A DNA stretch of 64,000 nt from positions 27,270,865 through 27,334,864 of the forward strand of contig OX235275.1 in assembly GCA_944472155.2 (NCBI GenBank), in the 5' to 3' direction. The stretch's first letter is position 1. Every line of letters begins with the position of its first letter. The notes under the pieces are model-generated. The model ran no database searches and was not told the origin of the DNA. It saw only the letters and a program-made list of their open reading frames with translations. This DNA is from Trichobilharzia szidati. Its lineage: Eukaryota; Platyhelminthes; Trematoda; Strigeidida; Schistosomatidae. Below, piece after piece: positions 33,167 to 44,067 of the stretch. The position numbers were made by a program, and so were the translations under genes.

Positions 33167-34345
33167 TATGGAGGTAGTAGAGGACTTGTGCAAGGATTAC
33201 AACAAGATAAATTTTATGTAACGAATCACGCAAAAATGTAACGCAAACGTTGGACGTACCGCGATACCAGTTGATGTTGCCTAAGTTGTAGTTATTTTCG
33301 CGGGTTATGTCGAGATTCGGAGACGAGTGTGCTTTGGTGTCATTGGAGAGCAACTGGTGTAGTAGTCCACTTTTTACATCTCAGAGCTCAACGTCAAAAA
33401 GGAGAGAGGGTGGCGCATGGTGATCAGCAGATATGGTAGTGGTCACAAATGTGAATCGTTCAGATCTGTAGGACAGTAAAATGCATTTTTTGACAGCTCG
33501 AGAATTAAACATAAGTCTGGACCCTCAACAAAAGAATAAGAGTTGTAAAGATCCAAATTACAAATTAAAAAATAGTGCTTTTGCTCCTACCATCTACAAG
33601 CCTGTTCAGCTTCTTATCAAGATGTTACCTCATGGGCCCTATATCTGGCGGTACGTTCAATATCGGTGACATCTTCCAAGTGTCTTCACTCAAACGTAGT
33701 AACCTCACCACGATGAACAACTTTCGCAGGATTGAGACTAATGATGGGACAGATTACTTTGTATTCAATAAGCCTGCTGAGAGTAAGGGTGTCGACAAAC
33801 CCACACTTTTTACGAAAAAATCCTCTCGAAACACAAGTATACCTGGAGGTTTTCAGCATACTCCACCTTCAAAATAGCATGCACCAAAACCCACAAAGTC
33901 TCGCAACAAAAGCACCCTCCCCCACAATGTCCTTCAAGTTATGAAAACAACACGAAGATGTGCACCGGTATGACAAATAGCAGAGTGATGGGTAGACCTT
34001 TTGATGCTATGCTTTTTGACCGCCAACCCAGGCCCAACCTCTACTACCCTGATAACCAGGAACAAACGGTAAATTTTCCAGGTGACCTGAATCACTGGTA
34101 CAGCCCATGGCACCTAGAATCACCTCACTGCATACTAAACCCTAATGTATGGAAACCCAGTCAGACCCACTTATCATCAACAAACTCTTCCGGTGCTGAT
34201 GCACAAACAGAATTATAATAATAATTTATATTTTCATATAAACATAAATTTACATGAAAATGCATGCCATTTTTACAGGCACGATCAAGTATGATATAAT
34301 GTCAAATAGTAGATTGTCTACAAGTTTTTACTAGTTAACAACGCG
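33167..34345. other. Unassigned sequence between the gap and LINE-1 copy A
   Basis: Plus-strand frames at 33575-33877 (100 aa) and 33958-34218 (86 aa, LFDRQPRPNLYYPDNQEQ, HWYSPWHLESPHCIL) look more protein-like than chance. Neither matches a family I know. They could be the remains of a LINE ORF1. Confidence 0.35.
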
Positions 34346-36770
34346 CGCTCCTTGAATACGACGTGACTTTTCCCCTCTAACCGGAAAATACCTATTTTGT
34401 GAATTATCCGCTTGGGAAACCTGATCGTCCTAGCCGGTGAATTAAATTCAACCATTACTTACATATCGAATCTCTGTGTGGTAAGTCCAGCTGTCTCGAA
34501 CTACTGCCAAAGCTTCAGGTGCTATTTTTGTAGCAGCATCTTCCCCACTCGTTCAGATAAACAAGACTTGTTGGTCTACCACGTGATTGCTGTGAAGCCG
34601 ATCATCCAGAAAGTACTAGGTAAAGTCGAAAACCTTTTCTTTTCCTCGTCTTGTACTTTTTCAGTCTTATTCTTGTTCTTGTGGGTAGATACTGTTGCAC
34701 TCTTATTCTTATACAGCATAAGTTTTAGCGATAGTTAATATGGCTGTAGAAAGTAACCTTAGAAATGGCACCAAAACACCTTACTCTGTAGTCACAAGGG
34801 CTTCAGCCAGAGAAGGCAAAAACGCAGGGACACCAGCCCCAAGTCGCATAACCATCCTAAAGACCCGCGTAGGACTCGTCTGTCCTGATACTGTGCCTGC
34901 ACTGCCACAGTCTATTACTGAAACGGCACAGGCAATACTAGGGGGATGGGATACTACACCTGCACCAACTGAAAGCTAATGTGTGAAGTACAACAAACCT
35001 AAAAGGAAACTCTCAAGACGTCATAAGACCTCGAAGGCGTCACCAAGTAAGGGAGACGAATGCCAGGCGTGCAATATCATTGTTTCTAAAGCTGACTCAG
35101 CTTTCGAATGCAATTTTTGCAAATGGTGGGTGCACTGCCGTTGCGACAAAGAGGTACCGAAATCATACTACGAGTTTATGAGAAATAACCCGTGCCCCTG
35201 GTTTTGGTACATCTGTCCACTCTGTCGCCCTGGCATAATCACACAGAGCGTGTCTGCGGTTAGCAGAAACTTCACGCCGCCGTTGTGTCCCAACACGGTC
35301 TTATGTAGCTCCCCGCCTGCTAACATCACATTGCCAAAACTTGGCATAGACAGTAAGAAGGACACTCCAGTCCTACTGACTGAAAATGCCAATTTCCACA
35401 AGGTGGAGATTCACAAGGTTGGACCCAAAACATCAAGGAAAGATAGAATTAAAGAAGCACCACTTGCATCCACAAGTAAACTTGGCAACACAATACAGGC
35501 TGGCCAGAACCCGATGAAGCCTAAAGTTGCTGATGCTGCAAAGGAATACGAGAAGCCAAAGGCCAAACCTAAGTCTGAGGTTAATCGGTCTAATTCGCTC
35601 ATCCTCTTTAACGTACCTGTGAGCAAGGACAGCTTGCTTGAACAGCGGGCCCTGTTTGATCAGGAACAGTGGTCCAACCTGTGCAATAAACTAGGTCTGA
35701 ATATTAGTTCAGTGAAATTGTGCAGGCTGTACAGGGGTGTCCACACACCTCAAGGTAAGCCACCCCCATTACGGGTTACACTGGACTCTGCCGAAGAGGC
35801 CGAAAAGGTACTATTGATGGCTCGGGTACTAGCCATCGACAGAAGCTCTAACATAAGGGTGAGACAAGACAGACCATGGGCTGTCAGACAAATGGCAAGG
35901 GAGTCACCGGAACTTTTGCCTCTATGGCAGTGCACGGTGTCCCGGAGCTGGAAACGGGCACCGCCTGTGAAAAACACATGCATGACGTACAGCAGTGGAG
36001 ATGGCTGTCGTCTCAGATGGCCCTTGGCGCTTCTGGAGCCATCTCCGTTTACCGACTACCTCGCCCCGCTCATCTCACACTGATTAGCTCCCCAAAGCTG
36101 CTAAGTGTCACATTCAACTCCCCAGAGCAGTTTGCCATAGCACTTCAACGGTGGTATGAGATCAAAGGGAAATTGGGAGGACACATCCGATGTTGCGAAA
36201 GCAGACCTCGAACCATAAGGAGGCAGCAAACGGAGGCTTTAATACGTCCCCAAGCTTCAGTGACACTCGAGCGATGCAGTCCTGAGGACAACAGTCTGTG
36301 CCACCCAAGTGTCCTGCCTAAATCCAAGGGAAAAAACCACAGTGGGCCGGTTCCATCGGAACTGGCCAACTAGTCCCAACACTAAGTTCCCTACCAGCAG
36401 ACAGCTCCACGTCAACTACCCCACAACACGCTGAGGTTGTAAGACTCACTGTCAGCTGCCTGTATAGCAATGTGAGGGGGCTGAGAGTAAAAATAGGTGA
36501 ACTCCGAAATCTCCAACCACACCTACAACTGAAAATGATCATTCTCACCGAAACATGGCTAACCCCCACTATCGCCGATAATGAAATCAGTATAGGTGAT
36601 ATGGTTTTGGTCACGAGAGACAGGGATAATAAGGAAGGAGGGGGAGTTGCCATATACTTTGACAGGCAACTTAAATGTGTTCGCGCAACGGACCCGCCAC
36701 TTATTGAACTCCCAGACTCCATATGGTGTCATTTCACCGTAGGCCACACCAAGCATTTACTTGGTGGCAT
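34346..36770 (+). mobile_element. CR1-like LINE-1, copy A, 3' part replaced by RTE
   Basis: Nearly identical to 41942-44366 of copy B (constant offset 7596 over most of its length), starting at the shared GCTCCTTGAATACGACGTG. The sequences before the start differ between the copies, so this marks the element 5' end. Similarity stops at GGTGGCAT (36763-36770), where RTE sequence begins. The rest of ORF2 is absent, and I see no LINE-1 sequence after the RTE. Confidence 0.85.
34740..36373 (+). pseudogene. LINE-1 copy A ORF1 (zinc-finger protein), interrupted
   Basis: ORF1 opens at ATG 34740 and meets TAA at 34977-34979, where copy B has an Arg codon. It resumes at 34983-36083 with a PHD-like cysteine-rich domain, CQACNIIVSKADSAFECNFC and then WWVHCRC and ICPLC, and then an RRM-like segment (SLILFNVPV). 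A second overlapping frame, 35876-36373, continues with LTLISSPKLLSVTFNSPEQF. ORF2 begins at 36472 and carries only the first endonuclease motifs (ILTETWL, GGGVAIYFD). Confidence 0.75.
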
Positions 36771-38809
36771 GCGAGTTCAACACTCACAAACTGAAGGACA
36801 CAATCACACAGGACATTTTCACTGCAACTGTCAGAGCAAAGCAGGAAACACTACGTGGCACCACTGAGGAATCATCCGTGGAAGACCATTGGAACTCTCT
36901 GAAGGTAATTTTCAACGAAACGTGCTCAACGGTTTTAGGAAGAAAGAAGAAACAAGACAAGGAATGGCTCTCAACAGACACTTGGAAACTAATAGAGGAG
37001 AGGAGAATGGTGAAAGAGAAAATGATTCAAAGCAGAGACGGACAAGAGAAGGAGACGCTGAACTCAACTTACACAGCACTGGACAAAGAAGTGAAGAAGA
37101 GTGCCAGAAAGGACAAAAGACAATTCTACGACAACCTGGCTACTGAAGCTGAGAAGGCAGCAGGCAAAAGGGACCTGAGGACACTATATCAGATAGCCAA
37201 GTCTCTATCCGGGAAGAGATCAACACAAGTGAAACCTATAAAAGACAGCCAAGGGAACCCAATTACCAAAGAAGAAAGACAGATTAAACAATGGGCGGAC
37301 CACTTCAAAGGACTCTTGAACCGACCACCACCTACAACCCGTCCAGTAATACCAACAACAGCACGTACACAACTGCAAGTTGACACCAATCCTCCAACGA
37401 AAACTGAAGTCATGAATGCAATCAAGCTTCTGAAAGCTGGAAAAGCAGCTGGACCAGATGGAATACCCCCGGAAGCACTGAAAGCGGACCCAGAAACGAC
37501 GGCAGATATGCTGACTCCATTATTGCAAAAGATCTGGAAAGAGGGAAAGGTGCCTACTGACTGGAGGAAAGGTTACCTGGTGAAACTACCAAAGAAGGGC
37601 GACCTAGGACTCTGCAAGAACTGGCGAGGAATCATGCTCCTGTCGACGCCAAGTAAAATCCTGAGTCGCATCATCCTGGAGAGAATCAAGGACGCGCTGG
37701 ATACAGAACTCCGACCAGAACAAGCTGGATTCAGGAAAGGCAAATCATGTTCTGACCAAATTGCAACTCTACGCATTATCATCGAACAAAGCATGGAATG
37801 GCAATCAAATCTCTACCTCAACTTCATAGACTTTGAGAAGGCCTTCGACAGCGTTGACCGCGAAGTAATTTGGAAACTACTCGAGTACTACGGCGTACCG
37901 CAAATATTCATCAACCTTATTCAACAACTGTACGACAACGGCACATGTCAAGTGATCCACAACGGAAAACTCAGCGAAGCGTTTGGAGTAAACACAGGAG
38001 TCAGACAAGGGTGCTTATTATCACCAATGATATTCCTAATTGTGGTGGACTGGATTATGCGTCAGACAGTGGGAAACGAGAAGACAGGGATATCCTGGAC
38101 CGACGTGAAGAACCTAGAAGACCTGGATTTTGCGGATGATTTATGTTTGATGTCACACAAAATCGAAGACTTACAAGCAAAAACCGACAAACTGGTCGAA
38201 GAAGCAGCAAAGACAGGACTCCAGGTGAACATAGACAAGACGGAGGTTATGAAAATAACCAACCAACAACAGCAGCAACATCCAGTGCCAATCACCATCA
38301 ACGGGAGGGATTTGAAAGAGGTTACTTCTTTCACTTATCTGGGGAGCATTGTCTCAACCACAGGAGGAACGGACGAGGATGTCAAATCGAGAATCGGGAA
38401 GGCGAGAAACACATTCATCAACCTGAAACCAATCTGGAAATCTTCGTCACTCAGCACCAACAACAAAATTCGGATTTTCAATACAAACGTCAAGTCAATT
38501 TTGCTTTACGGATCAGAAACTTGGCGGGTCACCAAGAATATTTTCAACAGGTTGCAGACCTTTATCAACAACTGTCTTCGCTCCATACTGAAGATTAGAT
38601 GGCCAGAAAGAATCACAAACAAGAAGCTATGGGAACAAACGAAACAGGAACCAATCGCCCAACAAATATGCAGGATAAAGTGGAGATGGATTGGACACTC
38701 GCTGAGGAGGCCGTTGAGTGACATCGCGCGTCAGGCCATTGCTCGAGTGGAACCCGAAAGGGAAGCGGCGAGTGGGACGTCCAAGGGTGACATGGAGGAG
38801 ATCGTGTGA
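36761..38809 (+). CDS. RTE-1 reverse transcriptase and C-terminal domain, open frame
   Basis: A 682-codon open frame begins in the LINE-1 tail (no natural start; first in-frame codon used is TTG) and runs through the RTE polymerase. Landmarks: AGKAAGPDGIPPEALKADPE at about 229-248, PKKGDLGLCKNWRGI, FIDFEKAFDSVDREV, GVRQGCLLSPMIFLI, and the palm FADD at 457-460. The post-RT block TYLGSIVSTTGGTDEDVKS follows, then the Trp-rich end IKWRWIGHSLRRP. The endonuclease is missing. The frame is unbroken across the polymerase, unlike the other RTE-1 copies here, which suggests a young copy. The product would be an RT without its nicking domain. Confidence 0.85.
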   Translation: MVACEFNTHKLKDTITQDIFTATVRAKQETLRGTTEESSVEDHWNSLKVIFNETCSTVLGRKKKQDKEWLSTDTWKLIEERRMVKEKMIQSRDGQEKETLNSTYTALDKEVKKSARKDKRQFYDNLATEAEKAAGKRDLRTLYQIAKSLSGKRSTQVKPIKDSQGNPITKEERQIKQWADHFKGLLNRPPPTTRPVIPTTARTQLQVDTNPPTKTEVMNAIKLLKAGKAAGPDGIPPEALKADPETTADMLTPLLQKIWKEGKVPTDWRKGYLVKLPKKGDLGLCKNWRGIMLLSTPSKILSRIILERIKDALDTELRPEQAGFRKGKSCSDQIATLRIIIEQSMEWQSNLYLNFIDFEKAFDSVDREVIWKLLEYYGVPQIFINLIQQLYDNGTCQVIHNGKLSEAFGVNTGVRQGCLLSPMIFLIVVDWIMRQTVGNEKTGISWTDVKNLEDLDFADDLCLMSHKIEDLQAKTDKLVEEAAKTGLQVNIDKTEVMKITNQQQQQHPVPITINGRDLKEVTSFTYLGSIVSTTGGTDEDVKSRIGKARNTFINLKPIWKSSSLSTNNKIRIFNTNVKSILLYGSETWRVTKNIFNRLQTFINNCLRSILKIRWPERITNKKLWEQTKQEPIAQQICRIKWRWIGHSLRRPLSDIARQAIARVEPEREAASGTSKGDMEEIV

Positions 38810-38937
38810 GGAGGAGATGAAACAGTATGGAATAACATGGACGCAAGTGAAAAGAACAGCAGAGGACAGAAGGAAGTGGAGACGTGCAGTTGAAGCCCTA
38901 TGTTCCACTAGGAACCAGAGGGAACAATAATAATAAT
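36771..38937 (+). mobile_element. RTE-1 LINE, 5'-truncated, fused to LINE-1
   Basis: It starts at GCGAGTTCAACACTCACAAAC, inside the linker after the RTE endonuclease domain, and ends with an AATAATAATAAT tail at about 38937. The 3' terminus matches the other RTE-1 copies here. No target duplication is visible, because LINE-1 does not resume on the far side. That makes insertion with deletion, or recombination between elements, equally possible. Confidence 0.85.
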
Positions 38938-40145
38938 ACCCATTTATACGATATACAAACCACTTTCATTGCAGTAATTATAAACAACACAAGTAAGGTC
39001 CGCAAAGCACGTGTGCTAGCAATAGACATCCACACCTACACGTCACTCTCAGTTTTGTATCACTAATCTGCACATGGTTCACTAGGAATGAGCCTCACTG
39101 CCTGTATCAAATATTATATTGGACACCTGAATGCACACTTTGCAATTATGCATAAAATCACCTCTGCAACGTGGGAAATATACTCATCTACCAAGTCACG
39201 TGTGATTGACGTTCCAACTCAAATTCTGAAGCCACATTGACAGATATCCCTACCATGCTATCAATCAATCTATCAAAATGGCGACGAATCACAGAAAATA
39301 CCTTAACTCCATACACTAATCATCATCCCCAACCATTCCATCCACCATTCATTCCTTGACGCCAAGTGAAACATTGTTACCGGTGTCTTTGCCATAATTA
39401 GCGACCTGCGTGAGAACTGAACTAGGCCTGCCTTTTGTACAAAGTGCTTTCCCACTGAAGTTCTTCTTTATCTGTATCATCGCTGCAGATTCATCATATA
39501 TATGCTGGAGAAGTTTAGTCGTTTGACAGCTTGTGGAAGTTTACTTTCCTAAACAATTACCTAACTGGAATGCGCTATCGAACTTCATGACTGGAAATAT
39601 GCCGGATTTAGAAGGTCAACCCCTGGGTATAATGTTGATATTGTTTAACCTTTGGAACCTGTCTGGTTGTAGGGACTGTGCCAGCGTCCTAGTGGTATAG
39701 TGGTAAAGTGAAAGTACAATTAAGACTTAAACAAAATCGATGGGAATTGAGATAAATAATGAGTGACGTGTGCGGCACTCAGGAGTTGGATTGAACGCTA
39801 TTTCAGGAAGAGAAGAAAATTCTGCGCAGCTGCGATATGGTATAAGATGCGATTATGAGTAATACACTATTAGAAGTATACTTAAAAGATAAATACAATA
39901 ATAATATAATCACTTTATTCCACAACAATAACAATTTACAGCATGGAATTTTCTGCGTTTCTTTTACATATTGCGATGGTCTAGCTCTGTTTATAATTAT
40001 ATAAATGCATAAAATGTTAAAATATTGATAGTTAATAGGAAAAAATAAAACCCCAACAAAATCACACCATTGCTAGGTCATAGTAAATAATAAATAAATA
40101 ATATAACAAACAACACATGCAATAATATGCATCAATACATTTTAT
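38938..40145. other. Unassigned AT-rich stretch
   Basis: No recognised gene. GCGTCCTAGTGGTATAGTGG (about 39684-39703) looks like the 5' part of a tRNA-type Pol III promoter and recurs, diverged, near 16447. The last 250 bases are very AT-rich. Confidence 0.4.
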
Positions 40146-40152
40146 AGTTTAG

Positions 40153-41930
40153 TTAATGATTTAAAAGTTGTAGGAGTTCTTTCCTGATATTTTTCTCTTC
40201 ACACAATACTCGTGCCAAATATGGTACGGTCGAATTTTTATATTTTGTAGTACGAGCATAACTGTTTATGAAATTTCTTCTGGTCTTACCCGAAGAGATG
40301 CAAGGAAACAATTGTGAATAAAGAGGATGTTCACTATCAGACAAGATAACTTTAGCTAAGTGTTTACAAGAATTCATATGCCTATTGACAACAGTGTCGG
40401 TTAGTTTAGTCAAAGGGATAGCGCTGACCCTACTTACAGCCTTCAATGTTTTTCGTAGTATTATATGGTCTTTCTTAAGTAGCCCAGGGAAGAATAATGG
40501 AGAACAATAAACAATGATGGGCAAAACGAACTTAGCACCCTTATCAAGGCAGGAAACAATATTGTGGTGTAGTACAATGGCTGCATCTAATGTACTTCTT
40601 CCACACTTATAAGCAAACTGCTTAGGGTCACTAAAAGGTTTTAAAGAAGGTTTAAGAATATTCTAAAGAAGTTTCTTCATAGTTTTCAAAAAAGGAGATG
40701 TTATAGCGACCGGACTGAACTTTATACCTGCTCCAGAAGATGATTTATGTACAGGTACAACCTTGATTTCTTTCCAGTCAGCAGGTACCGTTTCCCTGTT
40801 AAATGATGCATTAGATATTTGAGTAAGAGGATGGCACAAGATGTTTGCACACTTTTGAAGAAGAATGCTTGGTACACCGTCTGGACCAAGGCTGTGTGTA
40901 GGATTTAAAGATTTCAAACATAATAGTATATCCTCTTCTTTAAAACCCGGAAAATGACCATTATCATGACTAGGTACATCAGCTAAAACCATATTAATTT
41001 GTTTCATGATAAATGATGTGTTTAAGGCATTAACATCAGAATAAGCATCAACAAACATTTGTTTTTTACTTGTAAGTTTATTGAAAAGTTTTCAAATGTT
41101 TGGAGGATTTTTACATGATAAAAATTTTTCATTATATAGTCTGTTCAACCTTTCTATTTCAATTTTCATAAGGGTGTTTATTTTACGAACACCAGTATTA
41201 TCACAATTCTTATACAACTTCTCTTTTTGTCTTCTAAGTTTTTTTCAGTTGCAAAGAAGAGATTCTGTCAAATCTCGAAAACAGTGTTTCATATGGACAG
41301 CAAATTTCCAAACAAAACTTCAGATAATCGGTTATATTAGAGACAGTAGCATCCAACTTATCGTCAGTAAATAGTTCCCAGTTGGTATCATACAACATGC
41401 TTCTTGGTGCTAGAATGTTGTCATGGGAATATGAACGTTCATGTATCTTGTTAAATGACTAAACAATTTTTGTTGTAACTTGTGGTACACTTTCGGTAAA
41501 ATACGAATAATGCAGTGGTCAGAGTTCAGCAAAGGAGCTCTCCTTCGGATTTCAAATACATCACGCTCATTTATGAAAACCAGGTCTAGTGATTTGTCCA
41601 GATGTGTATTAAACATGACTAGATTCTCATGACCAAGTGAAGTAAGAAAGCTGTGATCACATGAACTGAAATCACCACAGACTATAGACAACGAGTTTCC
41701 GAATGCAGGAGCAGCGAATTCAGTAAATTCATCTGCAAACATAACTATATTAGAAAGGCTACAGTTGGGTGTTATGTAAATATTTGTTATGTATATATAA
41801 GAATATTTACTTAAGTGTTTTGGGCGACACCTGACGGTTATGCGATCTATATTGTCATTAGAATAATTGAAGCAAACGTGATACGATGTAGACCAACTTG
41901 TGTTCATAAAAGTTTGTAAATAGTGTTTAT
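40153..41930 (-). pseudogene. CR1/jockey-like LINE relic with the RT core deleted
   Basis: The minus-strand order is endonuclease (about 41920-41410: LSKYSYIYITNIYITPNC, IVCGDFSSCDHSFL, LLNSDHCIIRI), RT fingers (41058-40663: NPTHSLGPDGVPSILLQKC, VPADWKEIKVVPVHK), then DPKQFAYKCGRSTLDAA, and then directly a post-RT domain (40524-40153: RKTLKAVSRVSAIPLTKL). The stretch that should carry the catalytic YADD box is absent at the junction near 40530. The element is dead by internal deletion as well as by stops. Confidence 0.75.
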
Positions 41931-42335
41931 AAATAGTATCGGCGTGCTCCTTGAATACGACGTGCTCCTCTCTAACCGGGAAAATACCTATTTTGTGAAT
42001 TATCCGCTTGGGAAACCTGATCGTCCTAGCCGGTGAATTAAATTCAACCATTACTTACATATCGAATCTCTGTGTGGTAAGTCCAGCTGTCTCGAACTAC
42101 TGCCAAAGCTTCAGGTGCTATTTTTGTAGCAGCATCTTCCCCACTCGTTCAGATAAACAAGACTTGTTGGTCTACCACGTGATTGCTGTGAAGCCGATCA
42201 TCCAGAAAGTACTAGGTAAAGTCGAAAACCTTTTCTTTTCCTCGTCTTGTACTTTTTCAGTCTTATTCTTGTTCTTGTGGGTAGATACTGTTGCACTCTT
42301 ATTCTTATACAGCATAAGTTTTAGCGATAGTTAAT

Positions 42336-43679
42336 ATGGCTGTAGAAAGTAACCTTAGAAATGGCACCAAAACACCTTACTCTGTAGTCACAAGGGCTTC
42401 AGCCAGAGAAGGCAAAAACGCAGGGACACCAGCCCCAAGTCGCATAACCATCCTAAAGACCCGCGTAGGACTCGTCTGTCCTGATACTGTGCCTGCACTG
42501 CCACAGTCTATTCCTGAAACGGCACAGGCAATACTAGGGGGACAGGATACTACACCTGCACCAACTGAAAGCCGATGTGTGAAGTACAACAAACCTAAAA
42601 GGAAACTCTCAAGACGTCATAAGACCTCGAAGGCGTCACCAAGTAAGGGAGACGAATGCCAGGCGTGCAATACCATTGTTTCTAAAGCTGACTCAGCTTT
42701 CGAATGCAATTTTTGCAAATGGTGGGTGCACTGCCGTTGCGACAAAGAGGTACCGAAATCATACTACGAGTTTATGGGAAATAACCCGTGCCCCTGGTTT
42801 TGGTACATCTGTCCACTCTGTCGCCCTGGCATAATCACACAGAGCGTGTCTGCGGTTAGCAGAAACTTCACGCCGCCGTTGTGTCCCAACACGGTCTTAT
42901 GTAGCTCCCCGCCTGCTAACATCACATTGCCAAAACTTGGCATAGACAGTAAGAAGGACACTCCAGTCCTACTGACTGAAAATGCCAATTTCCACAAGGT
43001 GGAGATTCACAAGGTTGGACCCAAAACATCAAGGAAAGATAGAATTAAAGAAGCACCACTTGCATCCACAAGTAAACTTGGCAACACAATACAGGCTGGC
43101 CAGAACCCGATGAAGCCTAAAGTTGCTGATGCTGCAAAGGAATACGAGAAGCCAAAGGCCAAACCTAAGTCTGAGGTTAATCGGTCTAATTCGCTCATCC
43201 TCTTTAACGTACCTGTGAGCAAGGACAGCTTGCTTGAACAGCGGGCCCTGTTTGATCAGGAACAGTGGTCCAACCTGTGCAATAAACTAGGTCTGAATAT
43301 TAGTTCAGTGAAATTGTGCAGGCTGTACAGGGGTGTCCACACACCTCAAGGTAAGCCACCCCCATTACGGGTTACACTGGACTCTGCCGAAGAGGCCGAA
43401 AAGGTACTATTGATGGCTCAGGTACTAGCCATCGACAGAAGCTCTAACATAAGGGTGAGACAAGACAGACCATGGGCTGTCAGACAAATGGCAAGGGAGT
43501 CACCGGAACTTTTGCCTCTATGGCAGTGCACGGTGTCCCGGAGCTGGAAACGGGCACCGCCTGTGAAAAACACATGCATGACGTACAGCAGTGGAGATGG
43601 CTGTCGTCTCAGATGGCCCTTGGCGCTTCTGGAGCCATCTCCGTTTACCGACTACCTCGCCCCGCTCATCTCACACTGA
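42336..43679 (+). CDS. LINE-1 copy B ORF1 (PHD-like finger, RRM-like domain), 447 aa
   Basis: ORF1 proteins of CR1-like LINEs bind element RNA. ATG 42336 opens a frame with a basic N terminus and a cysteine-rich finger at about 108-165: CQAC, FECNFCKWWVHCRCD, and WFWYICPLCRPG. The C4-H-C3-like spacing resembles a PHD finger. A linker rich in Lys follows, then an RRM-like segment starting SLILFNVPVSKD and including LRVTLDSAEEAEKVLL. The last ~65 residues (from about PELLPLW) look like out-of-frame translation, and the sensible continuation lies in the -1 frame (43472-43969). Confidence 0.75.
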   Translation: MAVESNLRNGTKTPYSVVTRASAREGKNAGTPAPSRITILKTRVGLVCPDTVPALPQSIPETAQAILGGQDTTPAPTESRCVKYNKPKRKLSRRHKTSKASPSKGDECQACNTIVSKADSAFECNFCKWWVHCRCDKEVPKSYYEFMGNNPCPWFWYICPLCRPGIITQSVSAVSRNFTPPLCPNTVLCSSPPANITLPKLGIDSKKDTPVLLTENANFHKVEIHKVGPKTSRKDRIKEAPLASTSKLGNTIQAGQNPMKPKVADAAKEYEKPKAKPKSEVNRSNSLILFNVPVSKDSLLEQRALFDQEQWSNLCNKLGLNISSVKLCRLYRGVHTPQGKPPPLRVTLDSAEEAEKVLLMAQVLAIDRSSNIRVRQDRPWAVRQMARESPELLPLWQCTVSRSWKRAPPVKNTCMTYSSGDGCRLRWPLALLEPSPFTDYLAPLISH

Positions 43680-43969
43680 TTAGCTCCCCAAAGCTGCTAA
43701 GTGTCACATTCAACTCCCCAGAGCAGTTGGCCATAGCACTTCAACGGTGGTATGAGATCAAAGGGAAATTGGGAGGACACATCCGATGCTGCGAAAGCAG
43801 ACCTCGAACCATAAGGAGGCAGCAAACGGAGGCTTTAATACGTCCCCAAGCTTCAGTGACACTCGAGCGATGCAGTCCTGAGGACAACAGTCTGTGCCAC
43901 CCAAGTGTCCTGCCTAAATCCAAGGGAAAAAACCACAGTGGGCCGGTTCCATCGGAACTGGCCAACTAG
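43472..43969 (+). CDS. LINE-1 copy B ORF1 continuation in the -1 frame
   Basis: This 165-codon frame overlaps the end of ORF1 by about 200 bases and ends at TAG 43967-43969, 98 bases before ORF2. It has protein-like content: a second RRM-like block, LTLISSPKLLSVTFNSPEQL followed by AIALQRWYEIKGKLGGHIRC. The same arrangement occurs in copy A (35876-36373). Either a frameshift is programmed or the common parent carried an indel. No canonical slippery heptamer was found in the overlap. Confidence 0.6.
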   Translation: MGCQTNGKGVTGTFASMAVHGVPELETGTACEKHMHDVQQWRWLSSQMALGASGAISVYRLPRPAHLTLISSPKLLSVTFNSPEQLAIALQRWYEIKGKLGGHIRCCESRPRTIRRQQTEALIRPQASVTLERCSPEDNSLCHPSVLPKSKGKNHSGPVPSELAN

Positions 43970-44067
43970 TCCCAACACTAAGTTCCCTACCAGCAGACAG
44001 CTCCACGTCAACTACCCCACAACACGCTGAGGTTGTAAGACTCACTGTCAGCTGCCTGTATAGCAAT

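Noticed and set aside
32304..33353. Long open frames across 32667-33166
   Set aside because: They run through 500 unknown bases; the gap, not coding sequence, keeps them open.
39684..39710. tRNA gene at TAGTGGTATAGTGGTAA
   Set aside because: Only a 5' tRNA-like stretch is present; no anticodon arm, B box or acceptor pairing follows.
42008..42334. 108-codon frame before LINE-1 ORF1, identical in both LINE-1 copies (34412-34738)
   Set aside because: Composition is that of leader sequence with hydrophobic runs from T-rich DNA, and the two copies are too similar for the match to mean constraint.
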